Assembly (NCBI RefSeq): GCF_030453725.1
Contig: NZ_JAKDJU010000078.1
Location: 1-14,317 of the forward strand
DNA length: 14,317 nt
Reading direction: 5' to 3'
Source of the DNA: Brevibacterium picturae
Lineage (GTDB): Bacteria; Actinomycetota; Actinomycetes; Actinomycetales; Brevibacteriaceae
Below the pieces are notes generated by a model. The model did no database searches and was not told the origin of the DNA. It was given only the letters and a program-made list of their open reading frames with translations. The position numbers were made by a program, and so were the translations under genes. The stretch's first letter is position 1, and each line of letters begins with the position of its first letter. This document shows, one piece after another, positions 1 to 7,238 of the stretch.

Positions 1-672
1 GCTGCCGCCGCAGTCGCTGCCGAACCAGCCGGCGCACCTGCCGGCGCGGTCACCGCCGGGCACGACTCCGCGACTCCCGCGCTCGTGGCCGGGTCCGTCG
101 GCCCCTATGGGGCCGCATTGGGCGATGGCTCCGAATACACGGGCGACTATCACCTGAGCGATGAGGAGTTCGCGACCTTCCACCGTCCCCGCATCGAAGC
201 CCTGGTCAGGGCCGGTGCCGATCTGCTGGCCATCGAGACGCAGCCCAGCCTGGCAGAAATCACAGTGCTCGCCGGCCTTGCCGAAGAGTTCGACGTTCCC
301 GCATGGCTGAGTGTGACTCTCTCGGACGATCACCATCTGGCCGATGGCTCCTCCCTCGCCGAAGTCGTCGAGGCCATCGCCGGCACCACGGCGATCCGCG
401 CAATCGGCGTCAACTGCGTTCGCCCTTCTTCGGTCGAAGGAGCACTGGCGACCTTCGCCCAGCACACCGATCTGCCGCTGATCGCCTATCCCAATTCGGG
501 CGAGAGCTACGACGCAACAGCGATGGAATGGCAGTCTGGCCCACACTTCGATGCAAGCCCTGGAACCATCGCTGCGTGGAGGAAGGCGGGCGCCCGGCTC
601 ATCGGCGGCTGCTGCCGAACGACACCCGAGGACATCGCCGGACTCGCAGCAGCGGTGACCGCCTCAGCGTGA
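1..672 (+). CDS. mmuM: Homocysteine S-methyltransferase, 3' part (5' end outside window)
   Basis: The enzyme transfers a methyl group from S-methylmethionine (or S-adenosylmethionine) to homocysteine, giving methionine in the cytoplasm. The frame is open from base 1, so the N-terminus is missing. 223 residues are visible against about 310 in E. coli MmuM. Family marks seen are GSVGPYGA followed by GSEYTGDY near the cut end, GVNC with its cysteine codon at 415-417, and the C-terminal GGCCRTTP with adjacent cysteine codons at 610-615. These three cysteines are the expected zinc ligands that activate the homocysteine thiol. Just before GSVGPYG lies an Ala/Gly/Pro-rich stretch of about 25 residues, longer than I recall for E. 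coli MmuM and probably a loop. The GTG at 85 lies inside the conserved LVAGSVG segment, so it is not a real start. The stop is 6 bases from the end of the convergent oxidase gene. The family call is firm; the methyl donor is inferred. Confidence 0.93.
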   Translation, partial: AAAAVAAEPAGAPAGAVTAGHDSATPALVAGSVGPYGAALGDGSEYTGDYHLSDEEFATFHRPRIEALVRAGADLLAIETQPSLAEITVLAGLAEEFDVPAWLSVTLSDDHHLADGSSLAEVVEAIAGTTAIRAIGVNCVRPSSVEGALATFAQHTDLPLIAYPNSGESYDATAMEWQSGPHFDASPGTIAAWRKAGARLIGGCCRTTPEDIAGLAAAVTASA

Positions 673-678
673 CCGGGC

Positions 679-2079
679 TCAGCCGAACATCTTCCCCGGA
701 TTGAGGATACTCAAGGGATCGAGAGCTTCCTTGATCTTCTGGTGCATCAGCGTCGCGCCGGCGTCGAGCTCGTGCCCGAGCCACTCGCGTTTGAGGAAGC
801 CGACACCGTGCTCGCCCGTGATCGTGCCGCCGAGGTCGAGGCCCAACTGCATGATCGCCGCGAAAGCCTCCTGCGCCTGCGCCACCTGGGATTCGTCGCC
901 GGCGTCGAAGATCACGGAGGGGTGCATGTTCCCGTCACCGGCATGACCGGCGGTGGCGATCTCGACGTCGAATTCGGTCGCGATGGCGCGCAGCTTCTCG
1001 AAGAAGTCTCCGAGCGCCGAGCGCGGCACGCAGACGTCGTCGACGAGCTCTCCGCCCCCGCGCTCATTGGCGTACTTCTCCATCGCCGGGGCCACGGCAC
1101 GACGGGCCGCAACGAGCAGTTCGGAGTCGGCCGGGTCATCGGAGACGAAGACCTCGGTGCCGCCATTGGCCTCGGCGATGCGTTGAAAGGCTTCGAGCTC
1201 TTCTACTGCTCCCGCGCCCGACGCATTCGACTGCACCAGCAGCAGGGCACCGACATCGTCGGGCAGGCCGAAATCACCGTAGGCATTGATCATCGCCACG
1301 CTCGGCCCGTCGATGAGTTCGAGCAGCGACGGGGCGGCTCCGGATCCCATGTACTCGGTGACCGTGCGTCCGGCCGAGGCCGTGTCGGGGAAGATCCCGA
1401 CGGCGGTGATCGGCGGGGGCAGTGCCGGTTTGAGGGCCAGCGTCACCTCGACGATGGTGCCCAGAGTGCCCTCGGAGCCGACGAGGAGGGCCGCCAGGTC
1501 GAGTCCCGCGACGCCTTTCGCGGTGGCTGTGCCCAGCTTCGTCACGGTGCCGTCGGCGAGCACCACGGTCATGGCGCGCACGTAGTCCTTGGTCACTCCG
1601 TACTTCACGCAGCACATTCCGCCCGCGTTCGTGGCGACATTGCCGCCGATCGTCGAGATCGCGACCGAGCCGGGGTCGGGAGGGTAGGACAGTGCGTGCT
1701 CGGCCAATGCCGCCTTGAGGTCCTGGTTGATGACTCCGGGCTGGACTCGGCACGTCTGGTTGACGGGGTCGATGGCGACGATCTCGTCCATCGCAGCGAC
1801 GTTGAGCAGCAGACAGCCGTCGATCGCATTCGCGGCTCCGGACAGCCCGGTCCGCGCACCCTGCGTGACGACGGGGACGCGGTGTTCGGTGGCGAAGGCC
1901 ATCACGGCCACGACGTCGTCGACCGACCGCGCCCTGACCAGGGCGAGCGCTTGCCCGGCGGGGCAGAACAGGGCCTTATCGGAGGAGTAGGCATCGATGA
2001 CGTCCCGGTCCGTGACCAAGGATCCGGCGCTCAGCTGCGCTTCGAGATCCTGCGTCGGAGCCTGCACCGTCGTGCTCAT
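679..2079 (-). CDS. FAD-binding 2-hydroxyacid oxidase/dehydrogenase, GlcD / D-lactate dehydrogenase type
   Basis: This is a 466-residue flavoenzyme of the GlcD/D-lactate dehydrogenase group (FAD_binding_4 plus FAD-oxidase C-terminal domain), which oxidises D-2-hydroxyacids such as D-lactate or glycolate to 2-oxoacids. The FAD (PCMH) domain is at about residues 44-220, with TQGARTGLSGAAN (72-84), PPDPGS (133-138), STIGGNVATNAGG (142-154) and GSEGTLG (201-207). The C-terminal cap carries HAGDGN (379-384) and GEHGVG (422-427), which hold the metal/substrate site in this family, and ends with the typical LNPGKMF. No signal peptide, membrane segment or Fe-S cysteine cluster is seen, so it is a stand-alone cytoplasmic oxidase and not the multi-domain type. 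Its ATG overlaps the TGA of the upstream aminotransferase gene by 4 bases, so translation is probably coupled. The substrate cannot be read from sequence; glycolate would fit the glyoxylate theme of the window. Confidence 0.9.
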   Translation of the reverse strand: MSTTVQAPTQDLEAQLSAGSLVTDRDVIDAYSSDKALFCPAGQALALVRARSVDDVVAVMAFATEHRVPVVTQGARTGLSGAANAIDGCLLLNVAAMDEIVAIDPVNQTCRVQPGVINQDLKAALAEHALSYPPDPGSVAISTIGGNVATNAGGMCCVKYGVTKDYVRAMTVVLADGTVTKLGTATAKGVAGLDLAALLVGSEGTLGTIVEVTLALKPALPPPITAVGIFPDTASAGRTVTEYMGSGAAPSLLELIDGPSVAMINAYGDFGLPDDVGALLLVQSNASGAGAVEELEAFQRIAEANGGTEVFVSDDPADSELLVAARRAVAPAMEKYANERGGGELVDDVCVPRSALGDFFEKLRAIATEFDVEIATAGHAGDGNMHPSVIFDAGDESQVAQAQEAFAAIMQLGLDLGGTITGEHGVGFLKREWLGHELDAGATLMHQKIKEALDPLSILNPGKMFG

Positions 2080-3161
2080 GCGGTCCTGGACTCCACGAAT
2101 GCCGTCGCCACCTCGCGCACCCGATCAAGCGCCTCATCGGGCCCGACGCTGATGCGCACACCCCCGCTCAGGCGTCTGATGGCCACGGCCTGCGCGGCGC
2201 AGGCTTCCTCGAAGGCCTGCGCGTCTTCGTCGCCGAGGCTGACCCACACATAGTTGCCCTGCGAATCGGAGACGGTCAGGCCCGCATCGCTGAGGTCCTG
2301 TTCGAACTGGTCACGGGTCGCTGCGACTTCCTTGGCACGGACGAGGACCTCATCGTTGCGCGACAGCGATTCCACGGCCGCGACCTGGGCCGCCGAGGTG
2401 ACGCTGAACGGCGCGATCACCTGGCGCAGTGCAGTCGCAATGGTCGGATCGGCGACGCCGAAGCCCACACGCAATCCCGCCAGCCCATGCGCTTTGGAGA
2501 AGGTCCGTGCCAGCACCAGATTCGGGAACTTCCGGTACGCCGCCATCCCATCGACCACCTCGGCGTCGGTGGCGAATTCGAAGTATGCTTCGTCGAGGAC
2601 GACGATGACCTCGGCCGGGACCTCTGCCATGAAGCCGTCGAGCTCCACCGTCGAGACCGACGGTCCGGTCGGATTGTTCGGCGAACACAGCAGGATGAGA
2701 CGAGTCGTATCGTCGATGGCGGCAACCAGACCCTGGAAGTCATGGCGGCCGTCTTCGAGCAGCGGCACGGGACGCTTCTGCGCACCACGCGCCGAGGCGA
2801 GGATCGGGTACATCTCGAACGAAGGCCACGGGTAGACGACGGAGGTTCCGGCCTCGAGGGTGATGTTCGTCAGTGCGGACAGGATCTCCGAGGCACCGGC
2901 ACCGGGCACGATCTCGGAGGCATCGACATCGAGGTGGGCCGCGAGGTCGGCAACCAGCTTCGTCGACTTCGGGTCGGGATAGTTCGCGGGCACCTGCCCG
3001 GCCTCTGCGATCGAGTCGACCACACCCGGCAGCGGCGCCAGGTGGTTCTCGTTCGAGGACAGTTTGTAGGGTTTCAGACCCGGCGCGGTGGTCGGGGGCT
3101 TGCCCGGGACATAGGGCGGGAACTCGGCCAGGGCATCACGAAGAAGGAAGCGATTCGACAT
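2076..3161 (-). CDS. hisC: HisC/Pat-family aminotransferase (histidinol-phosphate or aromatic amino acid aminotransferase)
   Basis: This is a PLP-dependent class I/II aminotransferase of 361 residues, the usual HisC length. Motifs seen are KLSSNEN (33-39), GAGASE (87-92), PNNPTG (161-166), DEAYFEF (190-196, Asp190 pairing with the PLP ring nitrogen), TFSKAHGLAGLRVG (220-233, Lys223 forming the Schiff base) and a C-terminal GGVRISVG whose Arg346 should bind the substrate carboxylate. From memory, the YVPG, KLSSNE and YPWPSFEMYPI segments resemble corynebacterial Pat more than histidine-operon HisC. No other his gene is nearby, so an aromatic aminotransferase role is at least as likely as histidine synthesis. 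The frame stays open upstream to 3257, but those 32 extra residues look non-coding and ATG 3161 matches the family N-terminus. A clear Shine-Dalgarno is lacking (only GGG 3 bases before the start), so the mRNA may be leaderless. The gene overlaps the downstream oxidase by ATGA. Confidence 0.92.
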   Translation of the reverse strand: MSNRFLLRDALAEFPPYVPGKPPTTAPGLKPYKLSSNENHLAPLPGVVDSIAEAGQVPANYPDPKSTKLVADLAAHLDVDASEIVPGAGASEILSALTNITLEAGTSVVYPWPSFEMYPILASARGAQKRPVPLLEDGRHDFQGLVAAIDDTTRLILLCSPNNPTGPSVSTVELDGFMAEVPAEVIVVLDEAYFEFATDAEVVDGMAAYRKFPNLVLARTFSKAHGLAGLRVGFGVADPTIATALRQVIAPFSVTSAAQVAAVESLSRNDEVLVRAKEVAATRDQFEQDLSDAGLTVSDSQGNYVWVSLGDEDAQAFEEACAAQAVAIRRLSGGVRISVGPDEALDRVREVATAFVESRTA

Positions 3162-3384
3162 GTGCCCATATTTGCACACCCTGTGGCCGACGACACAAGG
3201 TGTCCACCGGCTAAACGTCCGAATGGTCGGAAAATGCGTCTGACTGCGGACGAACATCCGCTGTGAGAATCATCGCACGGCCATTCCGGGCCCCTCCCGG
3301 GTTACTGGTTCGCCTGACGTGGAGAGTAGTCTGTGAGTCGAATACAAGTAGTCGCTTAGTCATTGACGAGGAATGAGAGTTGAA
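3162..3384. promoter_or_regulatory. Divergent promoter region between hisC/pat and mqo
   Basis: This 223-base non-coding spacer must hold both outward promoters. On the minus strand, AAATAT at 3173-3168 would be a weak -10 for a transcript starting at the A of the hisC ATG. On the plus side the mqo ribosome site lies at 3368-3379 (GAGGA, then GAGAG). Besides the inverted repeat listed separately, there is a small perfect one, GCGGA-6-TCCGC at 3246-3261, and CCGGG-5-CCCGG at 3286-3300. I cannot assign a convincing -35/-10 pair for mqo. Confidence 0.55.
3176..3203. promoter_or_regulatory. 28-base inverted repeat, candidate operator or leader hairpin before hisC/pat
   Basis: Arms ACACCCTGTG (3176-3185) and CACAAGGTGT (3194-3203) are separated by 8 bases and pair at 9 of 10 positions. 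The single mismatch becomes a G-U wobble if the minus strand is transcribed. The inner arm edge is 14 bases upstream of the hisC/pat start codon, where it would cover the -35/spacer part of the possible promoter. A dimeric repressor site is the simplest reading; an RNA stem in a longer leader is the alternative. Confidence 0.45.
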
Positions 3385-4860
3385 ATGCCCTCAACGCAGG
3401 AAAAGGTTGACGTTGTCTTGATCGGCGGCGGCATCATGAGCGCCACTCTGGGCGCCATGTTGACCGAGCTTCAGCCCGAATGGGACATCCGGGTCTACGA
3501 GAAACTCGACTATGTCGCCGATGAGAGCTCCGATCCGTGGAACAACGCCGGCACCGGCCACGCCGCCCTGTGCGAGCTCAACTACACTCCCGAGGACGAG
3601 AACGGCCACATCGATCTTGCGAAGGCCTCGCAGATCAACGAGCAGTTCCACCACTCCCGTCAGTACTGGTCACACCTCGTCGACAACGGCGTCCTGCCGG
3701 ACCCGAAGTCCTTCATCAACCAGGTCCCCCACATCAGCTACGGCCGTGGCCAGAAGGGCCGCGACTACATCAAGAACCGTCACGAGCAGATGGTGCGCAA
3801 CCCGCTGTTCTCCGAGATGGAGTACACCGACGATCCCGACACCCAGGCCGAGTGGCTGCCGCTGATGTTCGAGGGCCGTGGACCCGGACAGGTCAACGGC
3901 ATCTCACGGACGAAGATCGGCACGGACGTCAACTTCGGATCGCTGTCCCGCCAGTTGCTGCGCTACGTCGGCGACAAGGGTGCCACCGTTCGCACCAGTC
4001 ACCAGGTCACCGAGCTCGAACGATCCTCCGACGGGTGGGTCGTCACCGTCAAGGACCTGCTCTCGCACGAGACCCACAAGGTCAACGCGAAGTTCGTCTT
4101 CGTCGGCGCCGGCGGTGGTGCGTTGCCGCTGCTGCAGAAGTCGGGCATCCCCGAGGGCCGCGGCTACGGCGGGTTCCCCGTCTCTGGCATCTTCCTGCGC
4201 ACCTCGAACCCCGACCTCGTCGCCCGCCACCAGGCCAAGGTCTACGGCCAGGCGTCCTTCGGCGCCCCGGCGATGTCCGTGCCTCACCTCGACACCCGAG
4301 TCGTCGACGGCAAGGACCACCTGCTGTTCGGACCCTACGCCGGCTTCTCCCCGAAGTTCCTGAAGGGCGGACGATTCACCGACCTGCCCTTCTCGGTGCG
4401 TGGGAACAACCTGGCCACGATGCTCAATGTGGCCAAGGACAACACCGACCTCGTCACCTACCTCGTCTCCGAACTGGCTTCGTCGAAGAAGGCCCGCTTC
4501 GAGTCGATGCGCGAGTTCATTCCGAACATCGACCCTGACGACTGGGAGTTCATCCAGGCCGGTCAGCGTGTGCAGGTGATGAAGAAGGACTCGAAGAAGG
4601 GCGGAGTGCTGAGCTTCGGCACCGAACTCATCTCCTCGGCCGACGGGTCGATCGCCGCTCTCCTCGGCGCCTCCCCCGGAGCCTCGACCGCAGTATCGAT
4701 CATGATCAACCTGCTCAAGACCTGCTTTCCGCGCCAATACAGCGGCTGGGAGTCCGACATCAAGGACATGGTGCCCTCGCTGGGACACAGCCTCGCCGAT
4801 GACGAGACCCTGCTCAAGGAACTCTCCGAGTACACGGCCCGCACCCTGCAGCTGATCTGA
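3385..4860 (+). CDS. mqo: Malate:quinone oxidoreductase
   Basis: Mqo is an FAD-dependent, membrane-associated peripheral enzyme that oxidises L-malate to oxaloacetate and passes electrons to quinone. It is the main malate-oxidising TCA step in many actinobacteria. The 491-residue length is normal (about 490-550). The N-terminal Rossmann motif reads VVLIGGGIMSATLG (10-23), followed by the RVYEKLD strand end and the family-typical DPWNNAGTGHAALCELNYTP (50-69). Also seen are VNGISRTKIGTDVNFG (170-185), FVFVGAGGGALPLLQKSGIPE (238-258) and a C-terminal LGASPGASTAVSIM (427-440), all typical. No transmembrane helix or signal peptide is present. I chose ATG 3385 because GAGAG lies 5 bases and GAGGA 12 bases upstream. 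The earlier in-frame ATG at 3373 directly abuts GAGGA, leaving no spacing. The gene stands alone, divergent from hisC/pat, with convergent allE downstream. Confidence 0.97.
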   Translation: MPSTQEKVDVVLIGGGIMSATLGAMLTELQPEWDIRVYEKLDYVADESSDPWNNAGTGHAALCELNYTPEDENGHIDLAKASQINEQFHHSRQYWSHLVDNGVLPDPKSFINQVPHISYGRGQKGRDYIKNRHEQMVRNPLFSEMEYTDDPDTQAEWLPLMFEGRGPGQVNGISRTKIGTDVNFGSLSRQLLRYVGDKGATVRTSHQVTELERSSDGWVVTVKDLLSHETHKVNAKFVFVGAGGGALPLLQKSGIPEGRGYGGFPVSGIFLRTSNPDLVARHQAKVYGQASFGAPAMSVPHLDTRVVDGKDHLLFGPYAGFSPKFLKGGRFTDLPFSVRGNNLATMLNVAKDNTDLVTYLVSELASSKKARFESMREFIPNIDPDDWEFIQAGQRVQVMKKDSKKGGVLSFGTELISSADGSIAALLGASPGASTAVSIMINLLKTCFPRQYSGWESDIKDMVPSLGHSLADDETLLKELSEYTARTLQLI

Positions 4861-4861
4861 T

Positions 4862-4874
4862 CGGCTGACAGCCG
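4862..4874 (+). terminator. Small hairpin directly after mqo stop
   Basis: CGGCT-GAC-AGCCG forms a perfect 5-bp stem with a 3-base loop starting 2 bases after the mqo stop codon. No T-run follows, so it can only be a weak pause or 3'-end stabiliser. The much larger hairpin at 4900-4983 is the better termination candidate. Confidence 0.3.
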
Positions 4875-4899
4875 GCCGCGCCTGGCCGCACAGTCGGCC

Positions 4900-4983
4900 G
4901 AACGCAGTAACCGCTTGCCAGAAGTGCCAAAGCACGTCACGTGTGCTCTACCTAGGCACTTCCGGCAAGCGGTTACTGCATTC
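4900..4983. terminator. Long nested inverted repeat between convergent mqo and allE (terminator-like or REP/MITE-like)
   Basis: Arms at 4900-4928 and 4955-4983 are reverse complements over 29 bases with only two mismatches (4903/4980 and 4920/4963). The core shared by both arms is GCAGTAACCGCTTGCC. The 26-base loop holds a second stem, AGCAC (4931-4935) with GTGCT (4943-4947). Both mismatches become G-U pairs in RNA made from the minus strand, so the fold is best as the 3' end of the allE transcript, whose stop lies 20 bases away. No T-run follows on either strand, so it is not a classical intrinsic terminator. U-less terminators, or a copy of a dispersed palindromic repeat, are both possible. 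Confidence 0.6.
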
Positions 4984-5002
4984 ACCCCAACGCCGGCGGC
5001 AG

Positions 5003-5827
5003 CTACAGCTCGACCTGGCGGTTGACGTCCTTGTAGAGCAGGTAGCGGAAGCGGCCCGGTCCACCGGCGTAACAGGCCTGGGGGCAGAAGGCGCGCATCG
5101 AGATGAAGTCACCCTCCTGGACCTCGACCCAGTCGCCGTTGAGGCGGTAGACGGCCTTGCCCTCGAGGACGTAGAGGCCGTGCTCCATCTCGTGGGTCTC
5201 GGCGAAGGGAATCACGGCACCGGGTTCGAAGGTCACGATGTTGACGTGCATATCATAGGCCAGGTTCTCGGGATCGAGAGGCCGGGTCGTCCGCCACCGG
5301 TTGTCGGTGCCCGGCATCGCCGCCGGCTCGACGTCGGACTCCTGGCCGAACTTGGCCTCCGGGATCAGCCCGGCCACAGGCTGGTAGCGTTTGCGCACCC
5401 AATGGAAACGGGCCGCCTCGGCGCCGGTGGATTTCGCGCTCCAGGTCGAACCCGCGGGCAGGAACCCAAAGCCGCCCGGCGTCAGAGTGTGGGCCTGGCC
5501 CTCGTGGGTGATCTCGAGCTGACCGGCCATGAGGAAGATGAACCCTTCGACCTCGGCCTGCGGTTCGGGCTTGTCCGATCCGCCGCCCGGGGCGACTTCG
5601 AGGATGGTCTGTGAATAGGTCACCGCTCCCCCGGCCACCGGTTTGCTCAGCACCCAGGAGCGGGTCCCGGTCCACTCGGGCAGGTTCGAGGTCACGATGT
5701 CGCGCATGACTCCGCGCGGGATCACCGTGTACGCCTCGGTGACGATCGCACGGTCGGTGAGCAGGTCCGACTGCGGCGGATGCCCGCCGGTGGGCGCCCA
5801 GTACGTGTAGGGGTCGGTCGTCGTCAT
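5003..5827 (-). CDS. allE: (S)-ureidoglycine aminohydrolase, bicupin
   Basis: AllE hydrolyses (S)-ureidoglycine to (S)-ureidoglycolate and ammonia in the cytoplasm, a late step of allantoin breakdown that leads to glyoxylate. The protein has 274 residues (E. coli AllE about 261) and two cupin domains, at about 70-145 and 190-270. The C-terminal cupin shows E210, H212, H216 (ETHEMEH) and Q250. This spacing (+2, +6, +40) is the same as the Mn ligands I recall for the Arabidopsis enzyme, and K266 falls where its catalytic lysine would be. The N-terminal cupin has VEGFIFLMAGQLEI but lacks a full metal set, as usual for the family. AAGGAG lies about 11 bases before ATG 5827. The gene sits 72 bases downstream of the CitE-like gene on the same strand, so the two are probably one transcript. 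No allantoinase, allantoate hydrolase or urate gene is in the window. Confidence 0.95.
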   Translation of the reverse strand: MTTTDPYTYWAPTGGHPPQSDLLTDRAIVTEAYTVIPRGVMRDIVTSNLPEWTGTRSWVLSKPVAGGAVTYSQTILEVAPGGGSDKPEPQAEVEGFIFLMAGQLEITHEGQAHTLTPGGFGFLPAGSTWSAKSTGAEAARFHWVRKRYQPVAGLIPEAKFGQESDVEPAAMPGTDNRWRTTRPLDPENLAYDMHVNIVTFEPGAVIPFAETHEMEHGLYVLEGKAVYRLNGDWVEVQEGDFISMRAFCPQACYAGGPGRFRYLLYKDVNRQVEL

Positions 5828-5850
5828 GTGTGCGTGTTCTCCTTCGGATC

Positions 5851-5866
5851 GGTGCTGGTCAGCACC
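5851..5866. other. Small hairpin in the allE upstream gap
   Basis: GGTGCT-GGTC-AGCACC is a perfect 6-bp stem with a 4-base loop in the 72-base gap between the CitE-like gene and allE. On the minus strand it lies just ahead of the AAGGAG of allE and no U-run follows. It could modulate allE translation or protect a processed end; chance is also possible in DNA of this composition. Confidence 0.3.
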
Positions 5867-5899
5867 AGCTGGTGGTGTGTCGCCGAGGCGGTCGGCAGG

Positions 5900-7213
5900 T
5901 CACTCGGCCGCGCCGGTGGCGGCGATGCGGTTGAGGGTCTGCACCGACATCTTCGTCCGGTCGGTCACGAACGCCTCGGTGTGGGCGCCACAGGAGAGGC
6001 CGCGGCCCAGGTAGCGGGCCAGCGCTTTGGCTGTCGCGGGCTCATCGAGGACGGCCGAGTCCTCCTGGAACACGTAGTTGCGCAGTCGGGTGGCGGCTCG
6101 CTCGGCGCCTTCGCGGTAGAAGCGGAAGGTCGCGAGGAAGCGTGTGGGCAGCTGGTGCGGGTGCATGTCCCAGCCCTGGTAGATTCCGCGCTTGAGGTGC
6201 CTGCGGACCAGCCCGGAATGCAGGCTCCAGGCACGTTGGATCTCCTCGGGCTCGCCGAGGGGCATGATATTCGTCGAACCGTCGGAGAGGTGGACGCCGG
6301 TGCCGGCGACCGCGAGCATCATCTGGTTCTTCGCGAAATCGGCCACCGGGTGGTCCATGGCCTGGTAGGCGGCGGCAACACCCATCGACGCCGAATAGTC
6401 GTAGGTGCCGTAGTGCAGGGAGGTGATGCGCCCGGCGCCGGCGTCGAGGACCGGAGCCAGCGGCACAGTGCCGTCGGCGCCGAGGATGAGCTGCGGGGTC
6501 TCAACCTGGACCTCGAAGGTGATCGAGCCCTCGGCGAGGCCGTGCTGGGCTTCGAGACCACGGCAGGCAATGACCATGGCGGACACCTGGTCGACCGTGC
6601 TCACCTTGGGCAGCGTGAGGACCAGCTGCTTGGGCAGGGATCCGTGGGCGGCGATCACCTCGGCGAGGAAGAGATCCAAGGTGCGCAGACCGCGGGCACG
6701 GGTATCGGCCTCCATGCACTTGAAGCGGATGCCGAAGAATGCCGGGGCACCGGGCTCGTCCAGTCCGGCGACAGCGTTGCGCGCGGCCTGGCGGACACAG
6801 CCGTCCTCGGTGTCGTCTCCGCGGTTGCCGAACCCGTCCTCGAAGTCCAACCTGAGGTCCTCGATCGGTTCGGTGGACAGTTTTCGGGTGACCGCCTCGG
6901 CGAGCATCTCTGCCTCCCGAGCGACCTGATGCAGATTCGGCATGGTCTGGCTGTCGGGGGCCAGGGTCTCCTTGCGGGAGGCGACGATGACGCGTTCGGC
7001 CAGCTGAACCATGCCGCCGTTGGCCTCGACGCATTCGAGCGCCTGCTCACCCCACTGTCGGGGCAGGGCCGGGGTCGAGAGGTGCCCGGGGACGTAGACG
7101 GTGTGCACGGGCTGTCGGACATCACGCTCGCCGGGGTACCGCGTGCTCAGCAGTTCGTCCGTGTCCGCCAGGAGTGTGTCGATGTCGGCCAACGTTGAGT
7201 GATCCAATTTCAC
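5900..7213 (-). CDS. CitE/HpcH-like aldolase-superfamily protein (DUF6986 type), function unknown
   Basis: This protein of 437 residues has no assigned reaction. I recognise it as the DUF6986 type found in actinobacteria. Motifs match the HpcH/CitE/malate-synthase TIM-barrel superfamily in order: LRLDFEDGFG (120-129) for the usual D-LEDAV loop, GIRFK (161-165, Arg163) for VRVN, LPKVST (201-206), EVQVETPQ (234-241, Glu238) for the IETxxG glutamate, HYGTYDYSAS (267-276, Asp272) for the G-x-D-L metal loop and MHPHQLPTRF (350-359) for IHPSQ. The acidic residues would bind Mg and a 2-oxoacid or its enolate. The pairing with allE suggests a glyoxylate or ureide substrate, which is inference. GTG 7213 was chosen because AAAGAG precedes it. 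The frame runs on to TTG 7273/ATG 7270, but that extension enters the terminator region of the malic enzyme gene. No signal peptide or membrane segment is seen. Confidence 0.82.
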   Translation of the reverse strand: MKLDHSTLADIDTLLADTDELLSTRYPGERDVRQPVHTVYVPGHLSTPALPRQWGEQALECVEANGGMVQLAERVIVASRKETLAPDSQTMPNLHQVAREAEMLAEAVTRKLSTEPIEDLRLDFEDGFGNRGDDTEDGCVRQAARNAVAGLDEPGAPAFFGIRFKCMEADTRARGLRTLDLFLAEVIAAHGSLPKQLVLTLPKVSTVDQVSAMVIACRGLEAQHGLAEGSITFEVQVETPQLILGADGTVPLAPVLDAGAGRITSLHYGTYDYSASMGVAAAYQAMDHPVADFAKNQMMLAVAGTGVHLSDGSTNIMPLGEPEEIQRAWSLHSGLVRRHLKRGIYQGWDMHPHQLPTRFLATFRFYREGAERAATRLRNYVFQEDSAVLDEPATAKALARYLGRGLSCGAHTEAFVTDRTKMSVQTLNRIAATGAAE

Positions 7214-7238
7214 ATTCTCTTTCGTAGCATCATTGCGC

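Noticed and set aside
742..2253. Open frame of 503 codons on the plus strand
   Set aside because: It lies antisense to the GlcD-type oxidase and the end of hisC/pat, both of which have clear family motifs. Its translation is rich in R, G, H and D with no motif, the usual antisense shadow in high-GC DNA.
3162..3257. Longer N-terminus of hisC/pat starting at 3257
   Set aside because: The extra 32 residues show no family similarity and would cover the inverted repeat and probable promoter.
3904..4935. Open frame of 343 codons on the minus strand
   Set aside because: It is antisense to mqo and enters the inverted repeat; the translation shows no recognisable family.
4900..4983. Insertion-sequence ends or CRISPR repeat
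   Set aside because: There is one arm pair only, with a 26-base interior, no transposase, no target duplication seen and no repeated spacer units.
4943..5614. Plus-strand frame of 223 codons starting inside the inverted repeat
   Set aside because: It covers allE on the other strand, where metal ligands and length fit the family. The start inside the hairpin loop has no ribosome site.
5780..7198. Open frame of 472 codons on the plus strand
   Set aside because: It is the antisense mirror of the CitE-like gene and the start of allE, with no domain and composition typical of an antisense shadow.
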